A stretch of 64,000 bases of DNA, from positions 1,665,803 through 1,729,802 of the forward strand of contig NC_087380.1 in assembly GCF_963675165.1 (NCBI RefSeq). Reading direction: 5' to 3'. Below, piece by piece: positions 62,095-64,000 of the stretch. The notes beneath the pieces are model-generated. The model was given only the letters and a program-made list of their open reading frames with translations, made no database searches and was not told the DNA's origin. Position 1 is the first letter of the stretch. Each line of letters opens with the position of its first letter. The stretch is from Halichondria panicea (taxonomy: Eukaryota; Porifera; Demospongiae; Suberitida; Halichondriidae). The translations under genes and the position numbers were made by a program.

Positions 62095-62902
62095 CTTCAA
62101 GAAAGGAGGTTAAATAGTAGATCTACATGTGTATTTTAAACTATCATTCTAGTTGTAGTATAGTACAGTAGTATAGCTATTTCCTGCCAGAATGCGGAAA
62201 TGTCTATTGTCAGTGCCAGCAGTGCAGAGCTTCAGGTTCAGTGCAGAGGACACAATAATTAGCTAATTATTGCGACCTTTTATTAATGACGGAACGATTC
62301 GTCTTTTTATTCTTTGCGATAATTAGCTAATTATTGTGACATATAACGGAACGATTCGTCTTTTTATTCTTTATAACCTCTACATATTGGATAGACACAG
62401 AACAGTACTGTATGAGTGACAGGCAATTCTTGCAGGCACAGAGCAAACTACAATATTTAAAGGGGTGCTAGAAGCATGAGACTGTTAGTGTCATTGATGT
62501 TTTTCAGTGCTGCATCAGCCAAACAAAGACGACCTTTACCCCTAAATCAGCTGAAACAGTTTGTTCTAACGACGACCTTTCCCCTAATAATTTCCAATAT
62601 TAAATTTTAGCATTTACGATCATTACCTAATCACATGGCCACCCAGAAGAAGAACTGAGAGCAGCTAGCTAGCTGGGAGAGAGTTGCTTTTTACACCTCA
62701 TAAAGCTCTGTAAGTTAAAACAAGTCAATGGCAGTTTACATATTACACTACTAGACTTAGGCATATAATTATAAAGCTTGCAACGTCAATTTTCCTACTT
62801 GCATGTGAGCTAGCCAGCTACTACCTATACACACACTATAAAGCCACAAATTAAAAGTTTGTTCCCCTGAAGGTATAAAGGATAGAAGCAGACAAGTCCA
62901 TC
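62095..62902. other. Divergent intergenic region
   Basis: Separates RhoBTB-b (minus) from the next gene (plus), so it probably holds both promoters. A 60-bp tandem pair lies at 62255-62374 (AATTAGCTAATTATTG, GGAACGATTCGTCTTTTTAT). A CGACCTTT(A/C)CCCCTAA motif occurs twice at 62530-62585. No gene seen. Confidence 0.5.
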
Positions 62903-63823
62903 ATGGCGGAGGACCCCCCACCCCCTGATCTAACCGTGTATGAGAAACATTACATCTATCCATTCACCAAGTACACAAAGAAAGAGATCAAAGCTCTCAA
63001 GGTAAAATTCTAACATGTAACTGCATTGCAACTGCAAGACATTTTCCAGGCAGAATCTGCAAGTATAATAGCTGGTTCGTAGAATGGAGAGTTTTGAGTA
63101 GACAGACTACATTCAATGAATATGGTTCTCCTGTGGCTCTGAATAATAATAATTGTTTCTTGGAAGTTGTACGTATATTCACAATGCTGGCTTATCAGAG
63201 TCATTTCTCCAAAATGTTATTGGCTTCACCACTACTTGCGTATGTACCTTTTTCAATATTGGCACCCCCTGCACCGTCCAATAGCTAATCACTGCATTGA
63301 TTGATTAATCTACCTGTTAATGTTGATCTGTAGCTTGTGCTATTATTTCCTCCTAGATCCCAGCCCGTAAGAATGGCTACCTGACGGTGTGTGTGGTCTG
63401 TCCCGCTGGAATGTCTGACATCAAGGGAGTGGAACAGCATCTCTCTGGCAATCACCACAAGCTACGTATCAAGGTATTCACTTACAACCCTTTAATTATG
63501 AATGATCCAATTTTCTAAATTGAAGTTTTATTCTGTAGCAGGTTTATGCAATTTGTTGTGGCAAAGAATTACACAGTTTTTGTTTGTGGTTGAAAGCATC
63601 ATTCTTGGCTCTAAACTTGTGTTTTCCATTGAAATGTGGCAGGAGTATAATCTGGACCAAGCACTGTCCCAGCCACCCACACTGACGGTCACTAACCTCG
63701 AGGCCCTCACCAGCTTCATTGAGGGCACCTATCAGTCTCACTCGGCTGCTGCCTGTGGTCAGCTGACAGTGCGTAGAGACGTGGTGGAGGTGCTCCAGGG
63801 CCTCGTGCATGACAAGTTCCCTG
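62903..63823 (+). CDS. Unrecognised protein with possible C2H2-like zinc finger, 5' part (continues past window)
   Basis: Three exons in frame: 62903-63001, 63357-63473, 63643-63823 (open donor at 63824). The start is the ATG in a purine-rich context giving MAEDPPPPDLTVYEKHYIYP. Exon 2 encodes CVVCPAGMSDIKGVEQHL then NHH, a Cys2-His2-like spacing reminiscent of U1-type fingers, but longer than usual. Exon 3 is rich in L/T/S and ends in EVLQGLVHDKFP. No signal peptide. I do not recognise the family. The window ends before the gene does. Confidence 0.65.
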
Positions 63824-64000
63824 GTGAGTGTGTACAAGTGAAGTATGGTAATTCCTGTAAATATACTAATGTGGTTAGAAACGAAAAGTCCCATCAAGCC
63901 TGTCAACTACACCTCTAATGTATTGGCATTATTAGAATATAGTGCATATAGCATCTCAGCCTATTATCAATCACTAATTGACTTGCCCCCCCCCACACAC

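Overview
This window is animal nuclear DNA. Genes are split into many short exons with GT-AG introns, and the families are metazoan: a fibronectin-III receptor, LRRC40, an adhesion GPCR and RhoBTB GTPases. Small introns, AT-rich spacers and dense short inverted-repeat elements suggest an early-branching animal, most likely a demosponge; this is an inference from style and gene content, not proof.

Layout. 91-2450 (+): 3' end of a multi-FN3 single-pass receptor. 2668-7256 (+): a complete 15-exon LRRC40 orthologue. 8122-12800 (+): gene X copy A, a two-exon gene for a roughly 1,353-residue PH / PPxY / WW / glycine-rich protein that I do not recognise. 13-21.9 kb: a transposon nursery. 21.9-22.7 kb: a decayed fragment of an adhesion GPCR. 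25.5-31.0 kb: a large inserted element. 31607-37024 (+): gene X copy B, about 98-99% identical in protein to copy A. 37956-44287 (+): a complete adhesion GPCR with a Thr-rich repeat stalk, GAIN/GPS and 7TM. 45087-50651 (-) and 51235-62094 (-): two tandem RhoBTB genes with the same 11-exon structure. 62903 to the edge (+): the start of an unrecognised gene with a possible zinc finger.

The 7.4-45 kb part was built by segmental duplication. Gene X plus the following GPCR was copied; copy A kept gene X, but its GPCR survives only as a broken 5' fragment. A stray copy of the RhoBTB last exon lies beyond copy A at 16.86 kb. Because paralogous segments can be compared inside the window, several transposon boundaries can be read directly from filled versus empty sites.

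The most unusual system is a group of elements that begin TAG(C/T)CT(C/G) and end in the complement of that, and that make 9-bp target duplications. Members range from 41 bp (little more than one hairpin) through 67, 106, 437, 468, 786 and about 1,100 bp to 2.7 kb and 5.5 kb. Seven have exact 9-bp duplications (14 kb, 16 kb, two at 19 kb, the one at 19.4 kb with a 5-bp offset, 32 kb, 58 kb); the 5.5-kb copy also has an exact one and an empty-site counterpart. The ends of the larger ones are themselves stem-loops. One carries a broken RecQ-like helicase fragment, and another contains an element with exon-like non-coding units. No transposase was found here.
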